Notes under the pieces: model-generated
Databases searched by the model: none
Told to the model about the DNA's origin: nothing
Seen by the model: the letters and a program-made list of their open reading frames with translations, nothing else
Program-made: the position numbers and the translations under genes
In this document: piece after piece, positions 1-7,274 of the stretch
Layout of the letters: each line of letters starts with the position of its first letter
Numbering within the stretch: position 1 is the stretch's first letter
From: Gemmatimonadota bacterium
GTDB taxonomy: Bacteria; Gemmatimonadota; Gemmatimonadetes; Longimicrobiales; Gaopeijiaceae
NCBI GenBank assembly: GCA_007125845.1
Contig: SLCK01000112.1
Coordinates: 1 to 35,438, forward strand
DNA length: 35,438 nt
Direction of reading: 5' to 3'

Positions 1-25
1 ATGCCCCTCCCGAAGGAGAGAGACC

Positions 26-826
26 ATGAACGAGCCCTTTGTTCCAGGAATTGGCGCCGTGTTCAGCGCCGACATCGCCGTTCCCGAACACGAGCGCGAG
101 GTGCGCTTCTATTCGCAGGTGCTAAGCACGGGTGAGGACCCGCTTTGGCGTGAGGAAGATCTGATGAACAACCTCGGCCTGCCCATCATCGGATTGGGCC
201 CGCGCACCGAAGAGTATGATCAACTCCCGCTCCAATGGATGCCGCATATCCAGGTCGCGGATGTGGCGACCAGCACGCAGCGTGCGCTCGATCTGGGCGG
301 AAGTGTGCTGTTGCACACGAAAGACGACGATGGCAGGAGCCAATGGGCGGTGCTGCTCGACCCGAATGGGGCAGCGTTCGGGATCATCCCGGTTGTTCCT
401 GCCGAGGCGATTCCCCCGGGCGACGCCGCCACGTTGCCCGATGCGGAAGCGCCTGTAGGTCGCATTGTCTGGCTCGACCTCACGGTGTCAGACGCGTCGG
501 CAACCCGGGATTTCTACCTGCAGGTCGTGGAATGGCCCGCGCAGGAGGTTGAGATGGAGGAAGAGAGAGCGCGCTACGCCGACTACAACATGCTCGGCGA
601 AGCCGGAAACCCCGCGGCGGGAATTTGCCATGCTCGCGGGGTGAACGTGGGCCTGCCCCCTGTCTGGATGATCTACCTGCCCGTGGGCGACCTCGCCGAA
701 AGCCTCCGCCGCGTGGAGGAAGAAGGGGGCAAGGTTGTCAAGGAGAGTCAGGGGAAGGATGGGGAGTACGTGTATGCGGCGGTTCAGGATCCGGTGGGGG
801 CGTATCTTGCGTTGATTCCCGGGTAG
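26..826 (+). CDS. Two-domain VOC (glyoxalase/bleomycin-resistance fold) protein
   Basis: 266 residues made of two VOC-type halves, roughly residues 8-125 and 143-265. Each ends in the pattern typical of the fold: 'LLDPNGAAFGIIP' closes the first and 'VQDPVGAYLALIPG' the second. VOC proteins are metal-dependent lyases, dioxygenases or binding proteins, and the substrate here cannot be read from sequence. The ATG is supported by AAGGAG 7 bases upstream. No signal peptide is seen, so it is probably cytoplasmic. The next gene starts 77 bases later on the same strand and could be co-transcribed. The fold assignment is solid; the function is unknown. Confidence 0.9.
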   Translation: MNEPFVPGIGAVFSADIAVPEHEREVRFYSQVLSTGEDPLWREEDLMNNLGLPIIGLGPRTEEYDQLPLQWMPHIQVADVATSTQRALDLGGSVLLHTKDDDGRSQWAVLLDPNGAAFGIIPVVPAEAIPPGDAATLPDAEAPVGRIVWLDLTVSDASATRDFYLQVVEWPAQEVEMEEERARYADYNMLGEAGNPAAGICHARGVNVGLPPVWMIYLPVGDLAESLRRVEEEGGKVVKESQGKDGEYVYAAVQDPVGAYLALIPG

Positions 827-903
827 AGGGGAGAGCAGGCTCCCAAGACTGGCCCTCCCATCGATGGCCGATCTCCTTTTTGAATAATCTTCCAGGGAAT
901 GAG

Positions 904-1425
904 ATGAGACGCGTACGGTATCAAGTCGCATGTAGCCTGGACGCGTTCATCGCGGGGCCTGAGGACGATTTCGATTGGATCCCCCCTGAACCCGAATTCG
1001 ATTTCGAGGCATTGTACGAGCAGTTCGAAACGCTCCTCATGGGCCGGCGGACCTACGAGATCGTCCGTGCGGAAGGGGAGAGTTTTCGGGGAAAGGAGGT
1101 GATTGTCGCGTCACGATCGATCAAAGCCATCGATCACCCTGGAATCGAAGTTGTCAGCGAAGGTCTTGAGGCACGAATTCGCCAGCTCCGTTCCGAGTCT
1201 GGTCGGGACATCTGGCTCTACGGCGGAGGTCGACTTTTCTCACAGCTTCTCCAGTGGGACCTGGTGGACACGGTCGAGCCGGCGATCATTCCGATACTGT
1301 TGGGAGGTGGAGTTCCGTTTCTTCCATCCCCTGCAGCACGCCGGCGCCTCAAGCTGGTCCGAAGCCGTTCCTACCCTGGAGGAATGATCCTGCTGGAATA
1401 CGCCGTCCAGAAGAAACGGTCATAG
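904..1425 (+). CDS. Dihydrofolate-reductase-fold (RibD C-terminal family) protein
   Basis: 173 residues from the ATG with AGGGA 5 bases upstream. The reading frame stays open further upstream, but that part is non-homologous low-complexity sequence. It has the hallmarks of the RibD_C/DHFR-like family: an N-terminal strand 'VACSLDAFIAG', 'MGRRTYE' near residues 46-52, 'LYGGGRLFSQLL' near 106-117 for NADPH binding, and 'PILLGGGVPF'. Stand-alone members are usually called dihydrofolate reductase family proteins. They are predicted NAD(P)H oxidoreductases and rarely true folate enzymes. No riboflavin genes lie nearby, so a ribD role is not supported. Confidence 0.88.
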   Translation: MRRVRYQVACSLDAFIAGPEDDFDWIPPEPEFDFEALYEQFETLLMGRRTYEIVRAEGESFRGKEVIVASRSIKAIDHPGIEVVSEGLEARIRQLRSESGRDIWLYGGGRLFSQLLQWDLVDTVEPAIIPILLGGGVPFLPSPAARRRLKLVRSRSYPGGMILLEYAVQKKRS

Positions 1426-1481
1426 AGACCAGGGGCGGCGGGCGCCATGCGCATGCAGGGGGTCAACCGCTCCCGTCCCTC

Positions 1482-2513
1482 TCAGAAGCTCGCGTTCACG
1501 AGTGGAAGGAGCCGGAGCGCGGAACGATTGTTTTCCGCCCGATTGAGGAGCCCGACCTGTACGCCGCGGAGCACCTCGGCGCGGTTGTAGATCCCGATGG
1601 CGAGCCCCTCCTGCCGCCCCAGGTCGTTCCACCCGGCTACGGCGAGCCCGGTGAGCGCCGGCGTGGTGGTCCGGTAGGCGGTCACCGTCAATCCGTCGAT
1701 CTTCGTGCCCGCCGAGATTCTGATTCCCGCCGCCTTGACCCCAGTCATCGTATCGTTTGCCACGAGGGCGACCCCCGCCGCCTGCAGCCCCACCAGGCTC
1801 TCGTCGGTCACGAGGCCGATCCCTGCGGCCTGCACGCCGCGAATCCTGCCCTCGGCCACGAGCCCCACTCCCGACGCCTGCACCCCCTGGATCAAACCCC
1901 GGCTTACAAGGCCGATCCCGGCCGCCTGCACTCCCTGGATCCCGCTCCCGCTCACGAGCCCCACACCGGCGACCTGCACCCCCTGGATGCCCCCGTCCCC
2001 TACGAGCCCCACCCCTGACGCCTGGACCCCCCGGATCGAACCCCGGCTTACGAGGCCGACCCCGGCCGCCTGAAACCCGGCGATCGAACCCTCGCCCGCG
2101 ATGCCGATGCCCCCGGCGAAAGCCCCACGCAGATTGCCCTCGGTCACGATCCCTACAAGCCCGGCCCCCACCCCATGGATCGATCCGGCGGCCGGAAGCA
2201 GCCCCACCGTTGCCCCTCGTACCGGCCCGCCCACCGAGACGTCTCCGCGAGTCACCCCCCTCGGGGTCCAAAGGGTCAGGTGCAGACCGTTCACCTGGTC
2301 CAAGCAATGATCGCGGACGTTGATCCGCACACCGTCGACTCGGGGAATGTGTCCGAGTCCTAGCCCCACGGTCCCGACCCCGAGGAGAACTCCGCCCGGA
2401 GGACATCGCGTCTCCTGTCCCGCCGCAGCACCGACCGCGATAACCAGGGCAAGGGAGACGAGAATAGGCGTGGACAGCCGCGCAGAGAATCGGGAGGACG
2501 GTGTTGCTTTCAT
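1482..2513 (-). CDS. Secreted surface protein with ten 16-residue repeats (LA_2272-like)
   Basis: 343 residues. Residues 1-32 form a signal peptide (arginines, then a hydrophobic stretch ending in GAAAG). Residues 111-270 are ten in-register copies of a 16-residue unit of the form 'xIxGVQAAGVGLVSxG', with Gly4, hydrophobic 2/5 and small residues at 7-8 conserved. A 16-residue period of alternating small and hydrophobic residues suggests a beta-solenoid or stacked-strand surface structure. The tail (about 290-343, 'GLAIGIYNRAEVLRGVQVG' then 'LLNRAENN') matches my memory of LA_2272-type surface repeat proteins in Leptospira and Bacteroidetes. The role is unknown. The start ATG has only a distant GGAG (12 bases). 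The gene is convergent with the DHFR-like gene and divergent from the acetyltransferase. Confidence 0.8.
   Translation of the reverse strand: MKATPSSRFSARLSTPILVSLALVIAVGAAAGQETRCPPGGVLLGVGTVGLGLGHIPRVDGVRINVRDHCLDQVNGLHLTLWTPRGVTRGDVSVGGPVRGATVGLLPAAGSIHGVGAGLVGIVTEGNLRGAFAGGIGIAGEGSIAGFQAAGVGLVSRGSIRGVQASGVGLVGDGGIQGVQVAGVGLVSGSGIQGVQAAGIGLVSRGLIQGVQASGVGLVAEGRIRGVQAAGIGLVTDESLVGLQAAGVALVANDTMTGVKAAGIRISAGTKIDGLTVTAYRTTTPALTGLAVAGWNDLGRQEGLAIGIYNRAEVLRGVQVGLLNRAENNRSALRLLPLVNASF
1704..2183 (-). repeat. Ten tandem 48-bp coding repeats (16 aa each)
   Basis: In-frame degenerate 48-bp units within the surface protein encode residues 111-270. Central copies are the most alike (for example 'IQGVQAAGIGLVSRG' against 'IQGVQASGVGLVAEG'). 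Outer copies drift, which suggests expansion by internal duplication. There are no spacers, so this is not CRISPR. Confidence 0.85.
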
Positions 2514-2889
2514 GGAAAGGCAAAACTCCGGAGGTTCGGCGTTCGGGTAGCGTTACGAAAGCCTCAGGGGGAGGCCACGCAGATCGCGCTCTTGACCTTT
2601 CGTCGCCCCCCCACGATTCCCGTACGCCGGAAGCAAAACATGCAAGTCATGCCCCCTCTCACGCGAGCTGCGGCGCTGTGGCCGACGATCATGACGGAGA
2701 ACCGTAGCTTGAGACAAGCCCACCGGTGCGCCTTACATTGGATGTTCGGATCGAGTCGTTCACCCCGCAGGCGGAGCGTCGGCTCATCGCATAACAACGT
2801 TCCACTTCACTGACGGGGTGGAACTCCAATCGAGCACCCTGGGTGAGGCGGATTCGTTTCAGGCCGATTGCGAAGCGAGAGAGGTAACG
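2514..2889. other. Divergent intergenic region without a recognised gene
   Basis: This 376-base stretch lies between the surface-protein gene (minus) and the acetyltransferase (plus), counting to the preferred TTG start. I found no convincing gene. It contains a possible plus-strand promoter (2709-2739) and a 7-bp inverted repeat, GTTCCAC/GTGGAAC, around 2799-2822. The GTG at 2818 that could open the acetyltransferase frame lies in the right arm of that repeat. Confidence 0.5.
2709..2739 (+). promoter_or_regulatory. Possible sigma-70-like promoter for the GNAT gene
   Basis: TTGAGA at 2709-2714 and TACATT at 2734-2739 are separated by 19 bases, slightly longer than ideal. The site lies 150 bases upstream of the preferred acetyltransferase start. 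The call rests on hexamer similarity only. Confidence 0.25.
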
Positions 2890-3297
2890 TTGTCGGGACA
2901 CAAACTGATATTGGCACCCCCAGATGCGGACAGCTACGTAGAGCTGAGAGCTGCGGCCGGATTGTCGGCAAAGACCCGGCAGGCGGCGGAAATCGGCCTT
3001 TCCGGCACCTGGTTTGGCGTGCACGTGGTCCACGGCGATCGTGTCGTTGCGATGGGCCGGGTGATCGGCGATGGGGGTTTGTTCTTCCAGGTGGTGGATG
3101 TGGCGGTTGCACCGGACCACCAGGGGAAGGGATTCGGCACACAGGTGATGGGGGCGCTGGTGGATCGCCTCCGCATGGAGGCTCCGTCCACCGCCCAGGT
3201 CATGCTCTTGGCTGACGGCACTGCCTACAGGTTGTACGAAAAGTTCGGGTTTCGCCGAACCGCACCTGACTCGATCGGAATGCTGTTGCGGCTCTAG
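2890..3297 (+). CDS. GNAT family N-acetyltransferase
   Basis: 135 residues from a TTG start. It has the acetyl-CoA-binding core 'VDVAVAPDHQGKGFG' (QGKGFG at about residues 78-83) and the C-terminal 'YRLYEKFGFRRTAP' typical of GNAT enzymes, which move an acetyl group from acetyl-CoA to an amine. The frame is open from a GTG at 2818, which would add 24 residues. I prefer TTG 2890 because GAGAGG lies 5 bases upstream and family members usually begin just before the 'LRAAAGLS' strand. The substrate is not predictable. The protein is cytoplasmic and seems to be transcribed alone. Confidence 0.87.
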   Translation: MSGHKLILAPPDADSYVELRAAAGLSAKTRQAAEIGLSGTWFGVHVVHGDRVVAMGRVIGDGGLFFQVVDVAVAPDHQGKGFGTQVMGALVDRLRMEAPSTAQVMLLADGTAYRLYEKFGFRRTAPDSIGMLLRL

Positions 3298-3360
3298 AAG
3301 GCCTCACCTCAACGTAGCTGCCGGTCTGGCTGCGGCGAGTCAGAGTTCAACAGAAGTACC

Positions 3361-3462
3361 ATGACCGCGGACCACTTCGTCAACGCGCTCCAGAGCTACG
3401 CGGTAGAGAGGCTCCAGGAAGATGAACGGAAGCGTTACCGCAGCATGAGCTCGGGACGATAG
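3361..3462 (+). CDS. Possible 33-residue small ORF
   Basis: The ATG at 3361 opens a 33-codon frame (MTADHFVNALQSYAVERLQ, then a charged tail rich in Arg, Glu and Lys). The composition suits a short amphipathic helix. There is only a weak purine stretch (AGAAG) upstream and no family is recognised. It could be a gene remnant or chance. Confidence 0.2.
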   Translation: MTADHFVNALQSYAVERLQEDERKRYRSMSSGR

Positions 3463-3528
3463 GAGCTTCCTGGTCCGGGCGGCGGGTGCCCTCGCCCCCT
3501 CGCCCGTTCGCGCCCGGGAGCTCGTGAT

Positions 3529-3541
3529 TACATTGGGCGCG
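3529..3541 (+). promoter_or_regulatory. Candidate -10 element giving a leaderless mRNA
   Basis: TACATT at 3529-3534 ends 6 bases before the GTG start codon of the transporter, so transcription would begin at or next to the GTG. No Shine-Dalgarno sequence precedes the start, as expected for a leaderless transcript. The -35 region (about 3506-3512, TTCGCG) is poor. Confidence 0.4.
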
Positions 3542-4977
3542 TGACAACCGCCGCCCCCTCACCCCGGACCATCTTCGCCTTCTGGGTTCCGCTGTCGCTC
3601 CAGTGGATCATGATGGCGCTGGAGCACCCCTTCCTGGCCGCAGTGATCGCCCGGCTGGCGGATCCGACCTTCAACCTGGCCGCATACGGGGTGGCCTTCG
3701 CCGTGGCGATCCTGATCGAATCGCCCGTGATCATGCTGATGAGCGCGTCGACGGCCCTCGTGGAGGACGCGCGCAGCTACCTGAAGCTCAGGGCCTTCGC
3801 CTGGCTCCTCAACGTCCTATCCACGGCGCTCCTCTGCCTGGTGCTCGTCCCCGCGGTCTTCCGGGCTCTGACCGGAACGCTGCTGGGACTGCCCGAAGAA
3901 GTGGCCGCGCTCGTGTACGGAAGCCTCTGGATCCTCCTGCCCTGGCCGGCAGCGATCGGCTACCGACGCTTCGTTCACGGAGTCCTCATCAGGGCAGGAA
4001 GGACCAGGCGAGTCGCCTACGGGACGGCAACCCGACTCGGAACGATGGCCGCCACCGGACTGATCCTGGCGTCGCTCGAGCTTCCTGGAGCCTGGGTGGG
4101 GGCTGGAGCGCTCGCCGGCGGAGTGGTGGTCGAGGCGGTCGTGGCCTTCCTGCTGTCGCGAGACGTCGTTCGTGCGGTCGTCAATGAGGACCTGGACCCG
4201 GCCCGGTTCCAGGTGCAGCCGGTCGAGCAGAGAGTGTATCCTGGTCGATCAGCTCGGGTGGGAGAGGGCTCGGCTCGCGCCAGGAGCGCCGGAGGTCCAC
4301 ATAGAGCGGGCCCGGTGAAGGTGGACGGCGCGAGCCTGGAGGACGGCGAGCTGGGCTTCCATGCCATCGCATCGTTTTACTACCCGCTCGCCCTGACTTC
4401 GCTCATCGGGCTCACGACCCAGCCGCTGCTCACCTTCTTCATGGGACGCGCCCCCGCTCCAGTGGAGTCCCTGGCCGTCTTTCCCGTCGTCATGGCGCTG
4501 TACTTCCTCTTCGCCACCTTCGGCCTCTCCTACCAGGAGGCGGCCATCGCACTCCTCGGACGGCAGGGCGAGCACCGGGGGCCTCTGGGACGTTTCGCGT
4601 TGGGGCTGGCCGCCACGGCTTCCGGGAGCCTGGCGCTCCTGGCCTTCACCCCGCTCGCCCGGGTCTGGTTCGAGGCGATTTCCGGCCTCACCCCGGAGCT
4701 TGCGGCCCTCGCATTCGTACCGGCGCAAATCATCGCCGTGGGACCAGCCCTCACGGTCCTCACCGGTTTTCAGAGGGCGTTGCTGGTCCAGGCCCGCCGG
4801 ACCCGACCCATCACCCTCGCCACCGCCCTGGAGATCTCGCTCATCGCGGCCCTCTTCCCCATTCTTGGGTGGGGTATGGGATGGATGGGCGTCACGGCGG
4901 CCATGGGCGCGCTCGTGACCGGGCGGACGGCGGGGGCGCTCTTCCTTTTCAGTCAGGTGCGGCGGGTTTACGGTTGA
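3541..4977 (+). CDS. Multispan membrane protein, ANK/MOP-flippase-like transporter
   Basis: 478 residues with about a dozen hydrophobic segments arranged as two halves. They are joined by a hydrophilic, Arg/Gly/Ser-rich linker at about residues 215-275. The first half resembles the ANK (progressive ankylosis) group of the MOP flippase superfamily as I remember it: 'FWVPLSLQWIMMALEHP' at the start, 'ESPVIMLMSAS' near 60, and 'YRRFVHGVLIRAGRTR' near 140-156. It probably exports or flips a small anion or lipid-linked substrate across the inner membrane. MATE and polysaccharide flippases are the alternatives. The GTG start has no ribosome site (see the -10 element). The aldo/keto reductase follows 66 bases downstream. 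Confidence 0.7.
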   Translation: MTTAAPSPRTIFAFWVPLSLQWIMMALEHPFLAAVIARLADPTFNLAAYGVAFAVAILIESPVIMLMSASTALVEDARSYLKLRAFAWLLNVLSTALLCLVLVPAVFRALTGTLLGLPEEVAALVYGSLWILLPWPAAIGYRRFVHGVLIRAGRTRRVAYGTATRLGTMAATGLILASLELPGAWVGAGALAGGVVVEAVVAFLLSRDVVRAVVNEDLDPARFQVQPVEQRVYPGRSARVGEGSARARSAGGPHRAGPVKVDGASLEDGELGFHAIASFYYPLALTSLIGLTTQPLLTFFMGRAPAPVESLAVFPVVMALYFLFATFGLSYQEAAIALLGRQGEHRGPLGRFALGLAATASGSLALLAFTPLARVWFEAISGLTPELAALAFVPAQIIAVGPALTVLTGFQRALLVQARRTRPITLATALEISLIAALFPILGWGMGWMGVTAAMGALVTGRTAGALFLFSQVRRVYG

Positions 4978-5043
4978 CCTCACTTGGGCGCCCGACATGA
5001 CCGTCAGGTTTCTCGCGCTCTCCTTCGGAAGCAGGCCCAGACA

Positions 5044-5892
5044 ATGCCCGATCGAATGTTGGACCTCGAAGGCACTTCCGTTCCTACCTTCCTGTACGGT
5101 ACCGCCTGGAAGGAAGACACCACCGAGAGGCTGGTTTTCGAGGCCCTGGCCGCCGGATTCCGGGGAATCGACACAGCCAATCAGCGCCGGCACTACCACG
5201 AAGAGGGAGTCGGGCGCGGGCTGAATCAGGCGTTTCAGAGCGGCAAGGTGGAGCGAAGCGAAGTCTTTCTCCAGACCAAATTCACCCACCGAGCAGGCCA
5301 GGATCACCGGCTACCCTACGACCCCAGGGCGCCCATAGCGGAACAGGTAGCACAGTCCTTCGAGCGCTCACTCGCCCACCTGGGCGTGGAGAGGCTCGAT
5401 GCCTACCTCTTGCACGGCCCCACGAGACGACGGGGCCTCGGGCCCGAGGATGTCGAAGCATGGCACGCCATGGAGGCACTCCACGGGCAGGGGCGAGTCC
5501 GCCTGCTGGGAGCGAGCAATCTGATTGCCGATCAACTCGAGGAGCTCGTGACGGTGGCCCGAGTCTCCCCTGCTTTCGTGCAGAACCGCTGCTTCGCCCG
5601 AAGGGGCTGGGACGGACTGGTACGAGACGTCTGCCGCCGCCATGGCATCGTCTACCAGGCGTTCTCCCTTCTCACCGGCAATCAGCATGTGCTCGCGCAC
5701 CCCTACGTAGCGGAGATTGCCGCCCGCCATGGACGCACCGTTCCGCAGGTGATCTTTCGCCTCGCGCTAGCACTGGGCATGATCCCCCTCACCGGCACAA
5801 CCGACCCTCGGCACATGCGCGAAGACCTCGAAGTCTATGACTTCGAACTTTCGGAAGAGGAAGTCCATGTGCTCGCCGGCCTGGAAGCGTAG
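5044..5892 (+). CDS. Aldo/keto reductase
   Basis: 282 residues from the ATG at 5044. The frame is open to a TTG at 4984, but the extra residues do not look like the family. It is a TIM-barrel NADPH-dependent carbonyl reductase. All four catalytic residues are visible: Asp43 (GIDTAN), Tyr51 (HYHEEGVG), Lys79 (LQTK) and His124 (YLLHGP). The C-terminal 'MIPLTGTTDPRHMREDL' is the cofactor-binding end. It is slightly shorter than typical (about 300). The closest subgroup seems to be the plant/yeast-like single-domain type ('VSPAFVQNRCFARRGWD'). Substrate unknown. No signal peptide. Confidence 0.9.
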   Translation: MPDRMLDLEGTSVPTFLYGTAWKEDTTERLVFEALAAGFRGIDTANQRRHYHEEGVGRGLNQAFQSGKVERSEVFLQTKFTHRAGQDHRLPYDPRAPIAEQVAQSFERSLAHLGVERLDAYLLHGPTRRRGLGPEDVEAWHAMEALHGQGRVRLLGASNLIADQLEELVTVARVSPAFVQNRCFARRGWDGLVRDVCRRHGIVYQAFSLLTGNQHVLAHPYVAEIAARHGRTVPQVIFRLALALGMIPLTGTTDPRHMREDLEVYDFELSEEEVHVLAGLEA

Positions 5893-6011
5893 CGTCCCTG
5901 GAGCGCGGGGTCCGATGAACCTTGTACGTCCTGCGGCTCCGCCGTACTCTGGGGACAGTTCGAGCCCGGTCAGGGGACCGGGATTTCCCGTCACCGGCGC
6001 GGAGGAGTTCG

Positions 6012-7211
6012 ATGTCACGCAAAGCATTCCTGAGTGTTCCGGCGCTCACCCTGGTCGCCGTCTTCCTCGCGGCCTGTGCGGAAGGAGAAGGCGGTCCAAG
6101 CCCCTCCGTGGCCCAGCAGGGGGAAGGCGCCCCCTACAGCGCGTACGCTCCCGGCTACGTCGTCGAGAACGGCGTCGTCCTACCGGTCAACTACCTGCCG
6201 AATCCCTACGAGACGGTCCGGGACTTCGGCACCCTTCCGGACGGTCGAACGTGGGGATCGGTGAGCGGGATCCACGTCGACATCGACGGAACGCACATCT
6301 GGGCTGCCGATCGCTGCGGAACGAACTCCTGCGCCGGTTCGACGGTGGACCCGATCGTGAAGATGGATCCGGACGGCAACGTCGTGACGAGCTTCGGTGG
6401 CGACATGTTCATCTGGCCTCACGGGATGCACGTCGACTCCGACGGAAACATCTGGGTCACGGACGCCCGCGGGGCCAACGAAAGCGAGCTCGAAGAGTAT
6501 CCGGACGAGGTGAACAAGGGGCACGCCGTCTACAAGTTCAGCCCCGAGGGTGAGCTCCTCATGACGCTGGGCACTCCCGGAGAGCGGGGAGACGGAACCG
6601 GTGCCCTTCTGGCGGAGCCCAACGATGTGATCACGGCCCCGAACGGAGATATCTTCGTAGCCGAGCAACACTCGCAACAGAACGCCGAGGATCCTCCGCC
6701 CAACACCGTGAAGCGGGTTGCGAAGTTCTCCGCCGATGGCACGTACCTGATGAGCTTCGGGCAGTTCGGAACGAGCGAGCCGGGCGAGTTCCGGGGGCCG
6801 CACGCGCTCGCCTTCGACTCCCAGGGTCGCCTCTTCGTAGCCGACCGGGGCAACATGCGGATCCAGATCTTCGACCAGGAAGGCAACCACCTCGACACGT
6901 GGTACCAGTTCAGTCGGATCAGCGGTCTCTTCATCACCGAGGACGACGTTCTCTACGCGATCGATTCGGAGTCGAGCGAGGTTCGCAATCCTGGATGGAG
7001 GAAGGGGCTCCGGATCGGGAGCGCACGGACCGGTGACGTTTGGTACTTCATCCCGCCGCACGACTCGGAGACACCGACCGGTGGAGGCGGACTCGGAGCC
7101 ATGGGTGAGGGAATCACGGTCGATGCGCAGGGCAACGTCTACGCGGGCGAGGTCGGGGCCGTCCAGGGCGTGACCAAGTTCATTCCTAGACTCGTGACCG
7201 TTCAACATTGA
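6012..7211 (+). CDS. Lipoprotein NHL beta-propeller, peptidylglycine alpha-amidating lyase-like
   Basis: 399 residues. The start is fixed by GGAGGAG 4 bases upstream. The signal ends in a lipobox (LAAC, Cys22), so it is an exported lipoprotein. About residues 90-390 form NHL propeller blades ('PHGMHVDSDGNIWVTD', 'PNDVITAPNGDIFVAE', 'PHALAFDSQGRLFVADRGN'). By eye it aligns with the lyase domain (PAL) of animal peptidylglycine monooxygenase. The first two zinc histidines correspond to His171 and His264, and the two substrate arginines to Arg101 and Arg279. The third zinc histidine appears as Glu366 (AMGEGI), and the catalytic Tyr as His220. A conserved PPHD (His350) may compensate. The reaction is therefore uncertain. 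It is a paralogue of the gene at 9090-10286. Confidence 0.85.
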   Translation: MSRKAFLSVPALTLVAVFLAACAEGEGGPSPSVAQQGEGAPYSAYAPGYVVENGVVLPVNYLPNPYETVRDFGTLPDGRTWGSVSGIHVDIDGTHIWAADRCGTNSCAGSTVDPIVKMDPDGNVVTSFGGDMFIWPHGMHVDSDGNIWVTDARGANESELEEYPDEVNKGHAVYKFSPEGELLMTLGTPGERGDGTGALLAEPNDVITAPNGDIFVAEQHSQQNAEDPPPNTVKRVAKFSADGTYLMSFGQFGTSEPGEFRGPHALAFDSQGRLFVADRGNMRIQIFDQEGNHLDTWYQFSRISGLFITEDDVLYAIDSESSEVRNPGWRKGLRIGSARTGDVWYFIPPHDSETPTGGGGLGAMGEGITVDAQGNVYAGEVGAVQGVTKFIPRLVTVQH

Positions 7212-7218
7212 GCCGGGA

Positions 7219-7244
7219 CTCGGGACCTCCTGGGCCCGCCCGAG
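7219..7244. terminator. Hairpin between convergent genes
   Basis: CTCGGG (7219-7224) and CCCGAG (7239-7244) can form a 6-bp stem in the 63-base gap between two convergent genes. It could serve as a bidirectional terminator, but no T-run follows on either strand. Confidence 0.3.
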
Positions 7245-7274
7245 GCTGATGTGGTGAGTCAGAGATTCGCCACA

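Noticed and set aside
904..1425. Trimethoprim-resistance or folate-pathway dihydrofolate reductase
   Set aside because: The sequence fits the RibD C-terminal/DHFR-like family and not FolA; no folate gene lies nearby.
1704..2183. Regular 48-bp periodicity that could suggest a CRISPR array
   Set aside because: The units are contiguous, degenerate and in frame, and encode a 16-residue protein repeat behind a signal peptide. There are no unique spacers.
2780..2895. attC-like (integron cassette) element, suggested by ACAACGTT and AACGTTGT about 90 bases apart near a GNAT gene
   Set aside because: The core sites do not fit RYYYAAC/GTTRRRY, AACGTT is itself palindromic, and the neighbouring intergenic regions have no similar element. 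No integrase is present.
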